Positions 49,341 to 61,835 of a DNA stretch of 64,000 nt are shown here, piece by piece. Origin of the DNA: Elmis aenea (Eukaryota > Arthropoda > Insecta > Coleoptera > Elmidae). A program made the position numbers and the translations under genes. The stretch is taken from positions 62,193,415 to 62,257,414 of the forward strand of contig OX393578.1 of assembly GCA_947652605.1 (NCBI GenBank), in the 5' to 3' direction. The notes under the pieces were generated by a model. That model was not told the origin of the DNA. It did no database searches and worked only from the letters and a program-made list of their open reading frames with translations. Each line of letters begins with the position of its first letter. Positions within the stretch are counted from its first letter, which is position 1.

Positions 49341-52330
49341 GACACCCTAAGCAATGCATTTCCACCTTTGGTTTGTTCAAAAAAGGCCTGAAATATTTTT
49401 TATAGACTCTCAAACTTTTTTAATAAATTCCAAGGCTATAAACCTTGCAACTTTTTTCAGAAAAAAATCGATTGTTTTGCGATGGTCTTTATATTTTCGG
49501 AAAATGTTAAAGACACCCTAAGCAATGCATTTCCACCTTTGGTTTGTTCAAAAAAGGCCTGAAACATTTTTTATAGACTCTCAAACTTTTTTTAATAAAT
49601 TCCAAGACTATTATAACCTTGCAACTTTTTTCAGAAAAAAATCGATTGTTTTGCGATGGTCTTTATGTTTTCGGAAAATGTTAAAGACACCCTAAGCAAT
49701 GCATTTCCACCTTTGGTTTCTTCAAAAAAGGCCTGAAATATTTTTTATAGACTCTCAAACTTTTTTAATAAATTCCAAGACTATAACCTTGCAACTTTTT
49801 TCAGAAAAAAATCGATTGTTTTGCGATTGTCTTTATATTTTCGGAAAATGTTAAAGACACCCTAAGCAATGCATTTCCACCTTTGGTTTGTTCAAAAAAG
49901 GCCTGAAATATTTTTTATAGACTCTCAAACTTTTTTCAATAAATTCCAAGACTATAACCTTGCAACTTTTTTCAGAAAAAAATCGATTGTTTTGCGATGG
50001 TCTTTATATTTTCGGAAAATGTTAAAGACACCCTAAGCAATGCATTTCCACCTTTGGTTTGTTCAAAAAAGGCCTGAAACATTTTTTATAGACTCTCAAA
50101 CTTTTTTTAATAAATTCCAAGACTATAACCTTGCAACTTTTTTCAGAAAAAAATCGAATGCTTTGCGATGGTCTTTATATTTTTGGAAAATGTTAAAGAC
50201 ACCCTAAGCAATGCATTTCCACCTTTGGTTTGTTCAAAAAAGGCCTGAAACATTTTTTATATACTCTCAAACTTTTTCAATAAATTCCAAGACTATACCT
50301 TGCAACTTTTTTCAGAAAAAAATCGATTGTTTTGCGATGGTCTTTATATTTTCGGAAAATGGTAAAGACACCCTAAGCAATGCATTTTCACCTTTGGTTT
50401 GTTCAAAAAAGGCCTGAAACATTTTTTATATACTCTCAAACTTTTTCAATAAATTCCAAGACTATAACCTTGCAACTATTTTCAGAAAAAAATCGATTGT
50501 TTTGCGATGGTCTTTATATTTTCGGAAAATGTTAAAGACACCCTAAGCAATGCATTTCCACCTTTGGTTTGTTCAAAAAAGGCCTGAAACATTTTTTATA
50601 GACTCTCAAACTTTTTCAATAAATTCCAAGACTATAACCTTGCAACTTTTTTCAGAAAAAAATCGATTGTTTTGCGATTGTCTTTATATTTTCGGAAAAT
50701 GTTAAAGACACCCTAAGCAATGCATTTCCACCTTTGGTTTGTTTAAAAAAGGCCTGAAACATTTTTTATAGACTCTCAAACTTTTTTAATAAATTCCAAG
50801 ACTATAACCTTGCAACTATGTTCAGAAAAAAATCGATTGCTTTGCGATGGTCTTTATATTTTTGGAAAATGTTAAAGACACCCTAAGCAATGCATTTCCA
50901 CCTTTGGTTTGTTCAAAAAAGGCCTGAAACATTTTTTATATACTCTCAAACTTTTTCAATAAATTCCAAGACTATAACCTTGCAACTTTTTTCAGAAAAA
51001 AATCGATTGTTTTACGATGGTCTTTATATTTTCGGAAAATGGTAAAGACACCCTAAGCAATGCATTTCCACCTTTGGTTTGTTCAAAAAAGGCCTGAAAC
51101 ATTTTTTATATACTCTCAAACTTTTTCAACAAATTCCAAGACTATAACCTTGCAACTTTTTTCAGAAAAAAATCGATTGTTTTGCGATGGTCTTTATGTT
51201 TTCGGAAAATGTTAAAGACACCCCAAGCAATGCATTTCCACCTTTGGTTTGTTCAAAAAAGGCCTGAAACATTTTTTATAGACTCTCAAACTTTTTCAAT
51301 AAATTCCAAGACTATAACCTTGCAACTATTTTCAAAAAAAAATCGATTGTTTTGTGATGGTCTTTATATTTTCGGAAAATGTTAAAGACACCCTAAGCAA
51401 TGCATTTTCACTTTTGGTTTGTTCAAAAAAGGCCTGAAACATTTTTTATAGACTCTCAAACTTTTTCAATAAATTCCAAGACTATAACCTTGCAACTTTT
51501 TTCAGAAAAAAATCGATTGTTTTGCGATGGTCTTTATATTTTCGGAAAATGTTAAAGACACCCTAAGCAATGCATTTCCACCTTTGGTTTGTTCAAAAAA
51601 GGCCTGAAACATTTTTTATTGCCTTTCAATTTTTTTCAATAAATTCCAAGACTATAACCTTGCAACTTTTTTCAGAAAAAAATCGATTGTTTTACGATGG
51701 TCTTTATATTTTCGGAAAATGTTAAAGACACCCTAAGCAATGCATTTCCACCTTTGGTTTGTTCAAAAAAAGGCCTGAAACATTTTTTATAGACTCTCAA
51801 ACTTTTTTAATAAATTCCAAGACTATAACCTTGCAACTTTTTTCAGAAAAAAATCGATTGTTTTGCGATGGTCTTTATGTTTTCGGAAAATGTTAAAGAC
51901 ACCCTAAGCAATGCATTTCCACCTTTGGTTTGTTCAAAAAAGGCCTGAAACATTTTTTATAGACTCTCAAACTTTTTTTAATAAATTCCAAGACTATAAC
52001 CTTGCAACTATTTTCAGAAAAAAATCGATTGCTTTGTGATGGTCTTTATATTTTCGGAAAATGTTAAAGACACCCTAAGCAATGCATTTTCACCTTTGGT
52101 TTGTTCAAAAAAGGCCTGAAACATTTTTTATAGACTCTCAAACTTTTTTAATAAATTCCAAGACTATAACCTTGCAACTTTTTTCAAAAAAAATCGATTG
52201 TTTTGTGATGGTCTTTATATTTTCGGAAAATGTTAAAGACACCCTAAGCAATGCATTTCCACCTTTGGTTTGTTCAAAAAAGGCCTGAAACATTTTTTAT
52301 AGACTCTCAAACTTTTTTAATAAATTCCAA
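49341..52330. repeat. Tandem satellite array, ~170-bp monomer, about 18 units
   Basis: Each unit starts near GACACCCTAAGCAATGCATT, runs through CCACCTTTGGTTTGTTC, GGCCTGAAAC and AAATTCCAAGACTATAACC, and ends ATCGATTGTTTTGCGATGG then TTCGGAAAATGTTAAA. Spacing is 168-174 bp. Units differ by a few bases (GAAATA/GAAACA, ATAGACT/ATATACT). Local short ORFs are by-products. Confidence 0.95.
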
Positions 52331-52635
52331 AAAAAAAGATTGTTGCTGAATAAAAATACAAAATTCTTTTCTGTTTAACTTTGTTGAGAAGAGAAAGACA
52401 CTAATAAACCACAATTTAATTTTTTTTATTTATTTACCTAGTACTCTTTAAAATATATAATACAATGCAATTTAACATTTTCACATTTTTTGCAATAACA
52501 TCTGAAGTACAAGGAATTTTTTACTTTTAAAAATTGATTGTAGCTTCTCTCATACTTACCAATATTTTATCTAATATAAGCAAACCTGTATCTTTTATAA
52601 TAAGAGAGATCCCTAGAAATGTAATCTGGGACACC

Positions 52636-52786
52636 CTATATACAAAATACGGAAATAATATACATAGGTATTAAATAAAAATAATAATAGGAGGCCAGGT
52701 TGATGAGCAAGTCTGCGATCGATTGGTAAGAACGTGGAAAACTGTATTCTGATTGAGCTGTGTCCCTTCTACTCGATAATGGTGCC
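52636..52786 (-). other. Exon-like island, minus strand
   Basis: Preceded on the minus strand by a good acceptor (AATTGTTGCAG). Two frames stay open for about 50 codons: one reads APLSSRRDTAQSEYSFPRSY, the other HHYRVEGTQLNQNTVFHVL. The first ends at TAG within a MITE tip. GC is higher than in the surroundings. I do not recognise either peptide; it could be an exon of an RNA or a small protein gene, or chance. Confidence 0.25.
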
Positions 52787-53384
52787 CTGCAACAATTTAA
52801 TTAACATTAACCTACAGCCACAACTGTCAAATTAAAAACTAAAATTATGCTGCAAATACTAAATTTTTCTTTCATAATATTACTTTGATTCGTGATATTC
52901 AATTTTTCATGCAAAAAAAGCAAAAAGTGCCTCTTTTCGACCAAAAAATTTTCCTTTAAAAGAAATGGGAACCACCTATAAAACAAAATAATAGCCACTG
53001 TTCATAAATTCATTAGGCTTAAAACAATATACAAACTTTATTTACTACTGGAATAATAATTATTGGCTTCTAATGTATTCAAATTAAGTCTCAGTAATGG
53101 CATTCTTACTGGGGAAAATATGCAAAAATATATTTTAACAAATTGAAGCTATTTCTGCCCTAAAAATTCTGTTTTACAGAAACGGCCCCCATATTTTAAC
53201 GCAGGGGTGATTAATTGTATAAATAAACTGCTAACAGTTACAAATTACCTTTTTCTTACCAAGGCAAGTAATTAAGATTTAACCAATTAATTACTAGCCT
53301 CACTTGTTAAACGTAATTTATGTTTTGCGTAAGTTCCGCGCACTGCGGCCAACCCATAACATTCGAACCTTATAATTTTGCGTG

Positions 53385-53569
53385 CGGAATCAATTCGCAA
53401 ACAAGAAGAAACTCCCGAGTTTTTACTAGACGTATGGAAATACAAAAATTTCCATACTATTAACGAAAGCAGGCGAGCGAAAAGTTGTAGCAATTCGATC
53501 TCATCTCAGAGATTGAACCGTGTATCAGAAGACTCCTTAGTGCTGGGGGAATATTCTTTCGCTTAACGC
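53385..53569 (+). other. Open GC-elevated patch, unresolved
   Basis: Reads RKQEETPEFLLDVWKYKNF and SNSISSQRLNRVSEDSLVLG before TAA; the minus strand is partly open as well. No convincing acceptor precedes it. Weak inverted ends (TTTTGCGTAAG near 53320, CTTAACGCAAAA near 53562) would also fit a MITE. Confidence 0.2.
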
Positions 53570-55015
53570 AAAAAGCAAAATAAAGCGTAAAAACATACCT
53601 CCAAGAAGTGATTCACTTTAAGTACCATTGAATGTTCTTTTTAATTATCAGTAGGTACATGGATAGTTTTATCGGAAAAAAGTAAAAAACAGCAACAAAT
53701 ATTAAATAATTAAACAAGAAAAGACCATTCGATTACTTGTTATTGGGTTTTTTACTTAAAATTATGAAAAAAACAATAAAATGGTAAATTTTCTTGTTCA
53801 CACCTTTATTAATAGTTTCTAAAAAGTTGTAGCAAAGTCTTATGATTTTAAGTTTGATAAATGAGTAGGTACTTAAAAAGATTGACTCTGTTAACATTTT
53901 ATTAAATGCAAAAAACGTGCGTTTGAATAAAAAGCAAGGAGATCTTACAAAGTCGTGATGAAGATATGAATTACAGCAAGAAAGAAGCCCTGTATCTTCA
54001 CTTAAATGCTTCATAACACAAGACAAACCTAACTACAAATAATCCTATTGCATTGAAGGTAAATTGTTAAAAAATTTGTCGTTGTTAAGTGCAATATATT
54101 CAATTGCATGAATTCTGTACAATGTGGAAGTGTTTAAATTTTCTGACTCAAAGAATATAAATCCACCAGAATATGTTTAAAAGTTTCCCCTTTTATTTTC
54201 TTTGTAACACCTGGAAAAGATATATATTTTGAGGAAGTTGGAAATTAAATTTTTAATGGCTCTCTTTGTGATGGAACACGACGTATTTTAAAGATTTTAT
54301 ACGTCTTTCAGAGAAGCCTCAGTTCGCACATAAAACTACCTGCATTTATATTTAAGCTAATGTATCTCAAGATGTGGTCAAAAAAATAAAACAGGTTTTA
54401 GCGTTTCTTGCATAAGTATGTGCAGATTTGTATATACCTACTCATGAAATTACCACCTTCCTACGATCTTAGATAAAATCAAAACGGCGCGTTAAAACAT
54501 TTTGAAATTGATAGGGCATGTTAATAAAGCTGTTTTTGACTCCTACTTTATATACAGCATAAAACGTTGTTAAAATTACTTTATTATGCTTAAGAAATAG
54601 GTACATTATTTGCGTCTTTACATTACAATTCATTTCTTCTTCAGTCGTGAACTGATAAAAAAAGTAAAATAAAAGTTGTTTTTCGTAGCATGCAGAAGAA
54701 AGAAAGGATTTGAGATCCAGGGTGAGTTTGGATAAGAAGTTTAATTTAACCAAACTTAAATTCGTCAAAGTTTGCGTGTTTCTTTAAAAAATAAAGGATG
54801 TTTGAAACATTGTTTCGTTACATCCGCGTATGCACGGTTTACTTTTGTAATTCAATAAACTACGAACCGAAAAACGATTTGACCGCTTATTTCAGAATAT
54901 TTGATACCGCAACATGTTCCTTTAGCAATAGACAACAAAAGTTATTAAATTTGTTTGTAGTAATACGATAATTTAATTGATTTATCTGTCCATGCGGATT
55001 AACCCGATTTTTTAA

Positions 55016-55222
55016 ATGTCTTTAACCTTTTCTGAAAATATAAACACTGTCGCAAAACGTTCGAAAATTTTGCTTATAAAAATGCGAGGTTATAATACTT
55101 GGAACTTTTTTCAAAATTTTGGGGAGCAATGAAAAATAGTTTTAGGCCGTTTTTAAACAAACTAAAGATAAAAATACATTACCTACGATGTCTTTAACAT
55201 TTTCAGAAGATATAAAGACTCC
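55016..55222. repeat. Reversed, diverged satellite fragment
   Basis: ATGTCTTTAACCTTTTCTGAA, CTGTCGCAAAACG, TTTTAGGCCGTTTTTAAACAA and TGTCTTTAACATTTTCAGAA are the reverse complement of pieces of the 49341-52330 monomer. About 1.2 units, in opposite orientation to the array. Confidence 0.7.
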
Positions 55223-56374
55223 CAGTAAATTCACAAATATCGTATCAATTTAAATAGTTTTATATATCCACATTATGAACAATATGTACAAATTCTTAGT
55301 AGTCACGGCACGCTTATACTGATTCGAATTGGTCCTCATTATAGGCGGATATGAAGTGAACAGGAAGCGTCGATTTTCACGTGATTGGCGTCTTAAAAAT
55401 GTGTGGCATGGTATAACTTAGACGCTGAATCGATCACGTATAGAAGCGAACGTAAATATTTGCACCAACGACATCCAATCATACTTTTAAGTAATTTGTA
55501 GTCTGGCCTTATATGCAGTTTTAAAATTGAGTAATTTTTAAGAATTACAATCTTTTAAAAAATATTTCTCCACTAACATTTAAAAAAAGGAGGTTGTGAA
55601 CAGATAATAAAAGTAGCTAAACGTGCCGTTATAAACTAAAATGTTAAGTTCTGTTTGTGATAATTACATAAATATTCTTATAAATAAACTCATAGTGGTC
55701 TCGAAGGCAATTCTACTAATTAAAATGATAGTCCGCGTACGATTCACTAACTAAAAGTCATAGTATAACTATCTACAAATTACTCCTTTGCAAAAAATAA
55801 TCAACTATGATGCTTATTATCCTAATTTTTTCATTTGATGTTTAATTTGTCGTAAATTTAGTGACGCGTGCGTATGAAGCTTGCCGGGAATAAAAGGAAC
55901 ACATCAAACGGAAAAATGAAATGTTTATTGGCACGAATACATTCCAGTTGTAAAGTTTAGTGGAAAAAATACGCTTGGCGCTTGTCCACATGATTTCAAA
56001 GGTAATTAACGCTTTAGAAGTTTTGCAAACGTATGTTAAAGTGCATATGTCAAGTTTAAATTAATGGAACTTAAAACGTTCGCTTTTTTTAAAATTTTAA
56101 CAAAACCTTTTTCCTTGTGTTCCCTGCATTGCTTGGAACGTACATTATTAGATTTGTAAATATGTTGAAACAAAAATCGCTCGTCTGTTTTTTTGATCTC
56201 TTGTCAAAGCTCCCATCTCTTAATTACGACCAATACGATTGCTCCAGAAGCTAATAACAGAATAGGTGTAGCGACATAATTTTACCACGCTACTAATGAG
56301 TGCTTGATGAAGTAAGAAGGATGGCACAGGCTGTGGAATATGGAGAGCAGCTCCATTAAGGCACATCTGTAAGC

Positions 56375-56750
56375 CTTGGACAGTATGCAACCATATTCCA
56401 AGCCGAGGTGTACGCTATGAACATGTGCAGAAACACTATTAGAAAGAAATTTTAATAATGAAAAAATCCTCAGTGTCCGAAGAAGGCAGATCGCCTAGCC
56501 AAAATTGAGGAGGTGTTACACCTTTCTTCGGACCAGAACCCGTAGTTGGCACATCCTGTAGAACAGCCAAGCGATCTTTAAATGACATATTAATATAGGG
56601 GCATAATGCTTATTGGAAAAAAGTAACAGGATAAACCCATTCTATTCTAAGGCAATCCTGTCAAATGTCTCTAAGGAAAAGACAGACGAAACGCCATGGA
56701 TTAGCAGAGAATACATCAGAGCTGTCACAGGACACTATCAGCTAAACTCC
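56375..56750 (+). pseudogene. Decayed non-LTR retrotransposon, RNase H and C-terminal region
   Basis: Three out-of-frame pieces are recognisable: LGQYATIFQAEVYAM (56375-56419, RNase H signature of Jockey/R1-type elements), ADRLAKI followed by TPFFGPEPVVG (56486-56550), and AVTGHYQLNS (56721-56750). Stops and frameshifts separate them, so this is a dead fragment. Confidence 0.8.
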
Positions 56751-56997
56751 GCTTCACGTACTATGCTAGTGTGAAGGATTCACACCCTCTATCGGCGTAG
56801 ACTTCTAGGGATGGAAAAAGACAACCAAGAAGAGTTAATTAAGATAATCACCCTTAAAGAAAATCATGTAGTTTTTCAAATACACAGAACTCCTGTAAGG
56901 GGTTGTCACCAATAGACCAATAGGTCGTAGTACAGGAACCCGAGAGAAGACCACCTTCGCTGAAATAATAATGATAACAATAAGAGAGAGATCTCAA

Positions 56998-57125
56998 AAG
57001 AAACCAAAACGCGAGTACTTAATGCAGTGTACCTACGTATCAATTCTTACTTATAGTTCAGAAACTTGGACACTAACAAGAAATCAAAAACAAAGAATAC
57101 AGACGCACGAGATGAGAAATTCTTT
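56998..57125 (+). pseudogene. Second non-LTR retrotransposon fragment (SETWTLT motif)
   Basis: ETKTRVLNAVYLRIN, then after a one-base shift SSETWTLTRNQKQRIQTHEMR. This matches the widespread 'YGSETWTLT..RIQ..EMR' motif near the end of RTE-like reverse transcriptase ORFs. It is a different family from the adjacent RNase H relic. Confidence 0.75.
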
Positions 57126-57347
57126 GAATCGATAAAATTTATATAGGTAATAAATTTTTATAGTTGAAAAAATAATTTTCATGACTTTATGTCCTAATAC
57201 AATAAGTCAGAGTTGAAAACCTCAGAAAAAAGACAAATAATGCTAAATATTTTGCGTGATATTTTGTCTTTGATTGAATAAAAAACGAACTAAGTTGTTT
57301 AAAAAGTTTCATAGCAACACTTACAAATAATTTAATGTGGTGATAGT

Positions 57348-58374
57348 ACAGGGTGGTCCAAATTCGATGGGATTGCATGGGTATCTCGGTTAATATTTAA
57401 GATAGAGAAACGGTTAAATTACCAAAAATGTGCAGTTTTTTGAGACAAACTCAGAACCGTTTTCAAAAATATTCTATCATTTCCGGTTTTCGAGTTATCG
57501 AATAAAAAGTGTTTTTTTGTCATATTAATAATGTGTCATATCTCCGTTATTGTTGTAAATATCAAAAATATTTATTAAGATTATTTTTGGATATTTTTAT
57601 GTTTAATTTGATTATACTAAAAAAAAAAATTTTACGCTCGCCGTTAAAAAGTTATGACACAAACTTACCTTTTTTTAAATGGGAACGATAGTTGGCTATG
57701 ACCTATTTAAATTCCTCATTTTTTTCTCATTTCAAATATATAAGGGATATAGTCGGTATCAGCAGTAATGTAGGATATTGTTGTTTATCTTATGTTCAAA
57801 AAATTTCGTATTTATCTCAATAACAAATTAAAAAACCTTGGTAACTTGTACCACATGAGTTTTATAAGGTTTTACACCTTGTTTATTTTTTGTTTTCACA
57901 GCCTACTATGATTTTCTTAAAAAAAAAAACTAAAAAACCTCCATAACTTGCGTATTGTTGAAAATAAATACATCAACCCTTATATATTTGAAATGAGAAA
58001 AAAATGAGGAATTTAAATAGGTCATAGCCAATTATCGTTTCCATTTAAAAAAAGGTAAGTTTGTGTCATAACTTTTTAACGGCGAGCGAAAAATTTTTTT
58101 TTTTAGTATAATCAAATTAAACATAAAAATATCCAAAAATAATCTTAATAAATAGTTTTGATATTTACAACAATAACGGAGATATGACACATTATTAATA
58201 TGACAAAAAAACACTTTTTATTCGATAACTCGAAAACCGGAAATGATAGAATATTTTTGAAAACGGTTCTGAGTTTGTCTCAAAAAACTGCACATTTTTG
58301 GTAATTTAACCGTTTCTCTATCTTAAATATTAACCGAGATACCCATGCAATCCCATCGAATTTGGACCACCCTG
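57348..58374. mobile_element. 1-kb DNA element with 398-bp inverted arms
   Basis: Arms 57348-57745 and 57977-58374 are near-perfect inverted copies. Tips are CAGGGTGGTCCAAATTCGAT and ATCGAATTTGGACCACCCTG, with TA on both sides. Mirror-image 60-codon ORFs in the arms are by-products. No transposase. Confidence 0.92.
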
Positions 58375-58874
58375 TACATATTTCGTTTATTATACAAGTT
58401 AATAACCAACAAGCAAGATAACTTAATAAGAAAATTTGGTTATTTGTAAAATGAAATAGCCTTAAGCGAAAATAAATAAAACCCTTGCTTAATTTCTATG
58501 CATAATGAAAGGTTATAAGCAAATATTTGCAGCCAATTTTTAATTTTTACTGCTAATGGCATGTAAGCACAGGAGATTATTTAATAAACGGTTATTTCTG
58601 AACATGGAAGTGAAACAAAAGGGCCAAGATGAAGTTATTGAGAATAAGAAAACTAGTAAAGTATATTATTTAGTATTTTACTTATCATTTTAGTTGTAAC
58701 TGTCAAAGTTGGATCCTTATTTTAAGCACAAGTTTCGCCAATAAATACATTTTATGTAAATGAAAACTTTACTAACTGTAAAAACTTCAAATTATTAATT
58801 TATTGTATTCGCTTGATTACAGTTAGCTGTTAAAAATGTCGGTACTCGCGATGCAAAAACTAAATGAAAATGCA

Positions 58875-58943
58875 TCATTCGTTTTTTAGACCTTTTGTTA
58901 GTTGATCCCACGTATAAAGTGCAGCAACAGGCTGGATCGAATT
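58875..58943 (-). other. Exon-like island, minus strand
   Basis: After a minus-strand acceptor (GTAATTTCACAG) phase 0 reads NSIQPVAALYTWDQLTKGLK then NE and TGA. A second frame is also open. Weak evidence; unrecognised peptide. Confidence 0.2.
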
Positions 58944-59991
58944 CTGTGAAATTACAGTTCTTGAATTTTATCAACCGCGTGCAGTCGTGCAAACTTGGGC
59001 AATAATAGTTTAACTACAAAGTTATAATTTTAAGATTTCATGGCGTAAACGAACTTGGTTAAGTTTTTGTGGTTTTATGAGCAAGCATTATTATGGTTTG
59101 CTATTGTCTGGAGTTTCAATTTATTCTAGGAATTGTATTTAACGTTGATGAGGTCTTAAGTCGAGTTGATAACTTATGAAAAAGTTTTTTTTCACTTTGT
59201 ACTCAAATTTATTTCTATAAAATATGTTACAATAACTTTATTTCTCTTTAATTCAAAACTTTACAAATTTTTAGGGTTGCTACTAAAGGCACTATGCAAA
59301 ATTGAAAAGAACGTATAAATATATTAAAACACACAGATATTCAAATTCTAATTATTGGTTAACTTGTAAAAAAAAAATTAAATCGTTTTCTGAATAAACT
59401 GGTGGTCGATATGGATTGCCTAAGTGTTTTAAATCATATTTACATGCTATAAAACACATTAGTTGTTTTTTAAATCGCGATAAAAAAAACTCCAGATGTA
59501 TAAACTTGGAAAATTTTAAGAACTTTGGTTAATGTTGCAACAAAAATTTCTGAAACTCCGATAAAAAAGAAACTTAAACCTTACATTTTTCACTGTTTTG
59601 AAGTTTAAAACAAATGAGAAGAACCTGATGGTTTATAGCACTTGAAACGTCGTTGTAAAATAGGTCGATGGCTAAATCTTCTTTTCCGCCCTTTACACGG
59701 ACTCATTAAAATAAAACTTGAATATATTTTTAAGAACTACGATCACAGTTCTTATACAATCCATAAAATTGTGACGAAAATCTTTTTAGAAAACACCAAT
59801 TGTAATCCGACAGTTTTCTACAACATTTTTTTCATACAGCATCTACATTTATTTATATAGCATTTCGATACTTTTGGGTTATTCCATAAGGCGTTAAATT
59901 ACCGACCATTAAAAACACATGAATTCAGATCCTTCGACTTTTTTTAAATGCACCGAGGACGAATTTTTAGGATCCTGATATCCTTAAACCA

Positions 59992-60107
59992 TTAAACACA
60001 TTCACCCGCCACCTCTGCAATGTACGTACTCAATGGCTCCATATAAATCTGTTCAGAATCGGTTTTGACACCTGAACAATGCTTATAGATCGTTGCCCAC
60101 CCGGCCG
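59992..60107 (-). other. Exon-like island, minus strand
   Basis: GC-rich against its surroundings. After a minus-strand AG (TTCGAAAG) the phase-1 frame reads AGWATIYKHCSGVKTDSEQ and YMEPLSTYIAEVAGECV to TAA at 59992-59994. A possible donor GTGAAT lies just before the stop. The peptide looks protein-like but is not recognised. Confidence 0.27.
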
Positions 60108-61721
60108 CTTTCGAAGGGGTTGACAATACAAATGTTCGAGGGGTGAGGTACGTTTAGTAGCACTTTACTCAAGTGCCTCCGGGGGTAACATTTTTCAATT
60201 CAACTTTCAGGTAAAGTAAATGTGTGAAAATGTTTTGTAACACGCCTGAATCATGTTTAAAAAAATGAGATGTGAACGAAGTTAATATGTAACGCGAATT
60301 CAGTTATTTTTAGCAGTGAAATAACGAGAATTTTAAAGCTTGTATAATCGCTACAAAATAATGAACATAATAATTACATATCAAGAGTTGTAAGAAGCAT
60401 ATTACGCACGAGTGGAAAAGTTACGAGTGCGTAATTGCTTTACAACTCGCGTTATGTAGCATACTTTTTCTACGATCACATAATACATACCATTTTAACG
60501 GCCTTCTGGCAAATATACACATGTGATTACGTTGTCTTGTCAATTTTGATGTTAACATACTTTGACAATTGGAGACAAGTGTGCGTTTTGTTTACCGTAC
60601 GTTATAACTCACTTACTAGGCATGCAGGAAGTGTTTGACGTGAGTGTACTTTGAACATTTCTTTAAAAAACTGTGCTTTTTGCTTACCGTGCGTAAGGAC
60701 CCACTTACTATGCATTCAGGCTGTACGGTAAGAGTCATTTACTTTGGTGGTCGCAGAAAAACAAAGTTTATCGGTTATGCTTTGCTCGAAACATCATGCT
60801 ACAACAAATAATTAAATTCCAAACGCAACATCAAGCAGCAAATGCGTTTAATTTCCACACTTTTCCAAGTTTGATTCCAACCAAATGATTTAATATAATC
60901 ACTGCATTTTGCAATTGATGTCTTTAAATAAAGCCATCGCGAACGTTCAAGCGAAAATACGTAATTCAGAGGCTTCCTATTCACATTTTCCTATTCAAAG
61001 GTGCAACGACTATTAATTAATTAATACAGTTACCATGGATATTAAACTATGCTCTTAGATTCCATACAAATTGCAAGGAGGTTTGAACAATACCGACGGC
61101 ATCGGATTACAGTTGTCACAGAATCAAAGGAAATGCGCTTTGAAAGGTTTTTAATTCAACGTCAATGTGAAATATTTATGATAAGACTACGCTAGTTCAT
61201 ATTTTAAATTATTAATTTTCGCCCGTTCCATTTCGCGATATTACGGAAGGTTAGCGTTGGTTAGTAGCGAAATATTAACGTACTCGTTAGGGTAAATTTA
61301 ATTAGGTTAATGTTGGATCATTAGTAAATCAAAATGGACCCGACGCAATGATTTTAATACAAGTTTAGCGAATCTTTAAGTGTTTAAGATATTTTGTTAA
61401 CACGAAAACTGAAAGTCGTCTCACAACACGCCCTAAACGAAACTTTGCCAGTTTTTTTTTTTAATTTCGCCAGGTGAGATTAGGCGTAGGTATATTTGCT
61501 ATGTTTGCAGTTTACCCGAATCCAAAACCCTTAAAATGAACTTACTTTTACAAAAATAGTTAAGAAATAAAAGTCTAGAAGCCTATTTACTTCTCAGTAA
61601 GATATTCTTATCACAAAGGAAATAATTTTTTATAATACATTTACATTAAACTCATTTGATCTGCGGTGAAATCTTAACCTTTCTAAAAGTACCTATACTA
61701 CAAAAAATTAAAGATATTTAC

Positions 61722-61835
61722 CTTGGCAGTCTCACCAGCATCTCTCTGGACCACTATTGATTTCATCACGTTGATATGAAAATTTTAAAATCCAATTATA
61801 GTTGTTTTCCAGCGCAGCTTTCCACATTATTTGAT
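61722..61835 (-). other. Candidate exon with start codon, minus strand
   Basis: 114 nt between a good minus-strand acceptor (GACTTTCAG) and donor (CCAAG|GTAAAT). An ATG at 61766-61764, with G at -3, opens 15 codons (MKSIVVQRDAGETAK) up to the donor in phase 0. This would be the first coding exon of an unrecognised minus-strand gene. Upstream it could be 5' UTR. Confidence 0.35.

Larger units (their letters stand above)
52331..56319. other. AT-rich intergenic DNA, no firm gene
   Basis: Contains the right end of a 'GGGACACCC' element (about 52615-52636), minus-strand exon-like island 52636-52786, a plus-strand open patch at 53385-53569, and a reversed satellite relic at 55016-55222. Confidence 0.5.

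Noticed and set aside
50211..52288. Repeated HFHLWFVQKRPETFF ORFs
   Set aside because: They are read from satellite monomers; the frame breaks whenever unit length varies.
57509..58214. Mirror-image 60-codon ORFs in the 57348 element
   Set aside because: They lie in inverted arms, are AT-rich and have no recognised motif.
60410..60440. ATTACGCAC/GTGCGTAAT stem as a regulatory hairpin
   Set aside because: Only 9 bp pair, and nearby imperfect direct repeats suggest old transposon debris.
60799..60984. 61-codon minus-strand ORF
   Set aside because: It looks superficially protein-like, but begins at GTG, has no good splice borders and no recognised motif.
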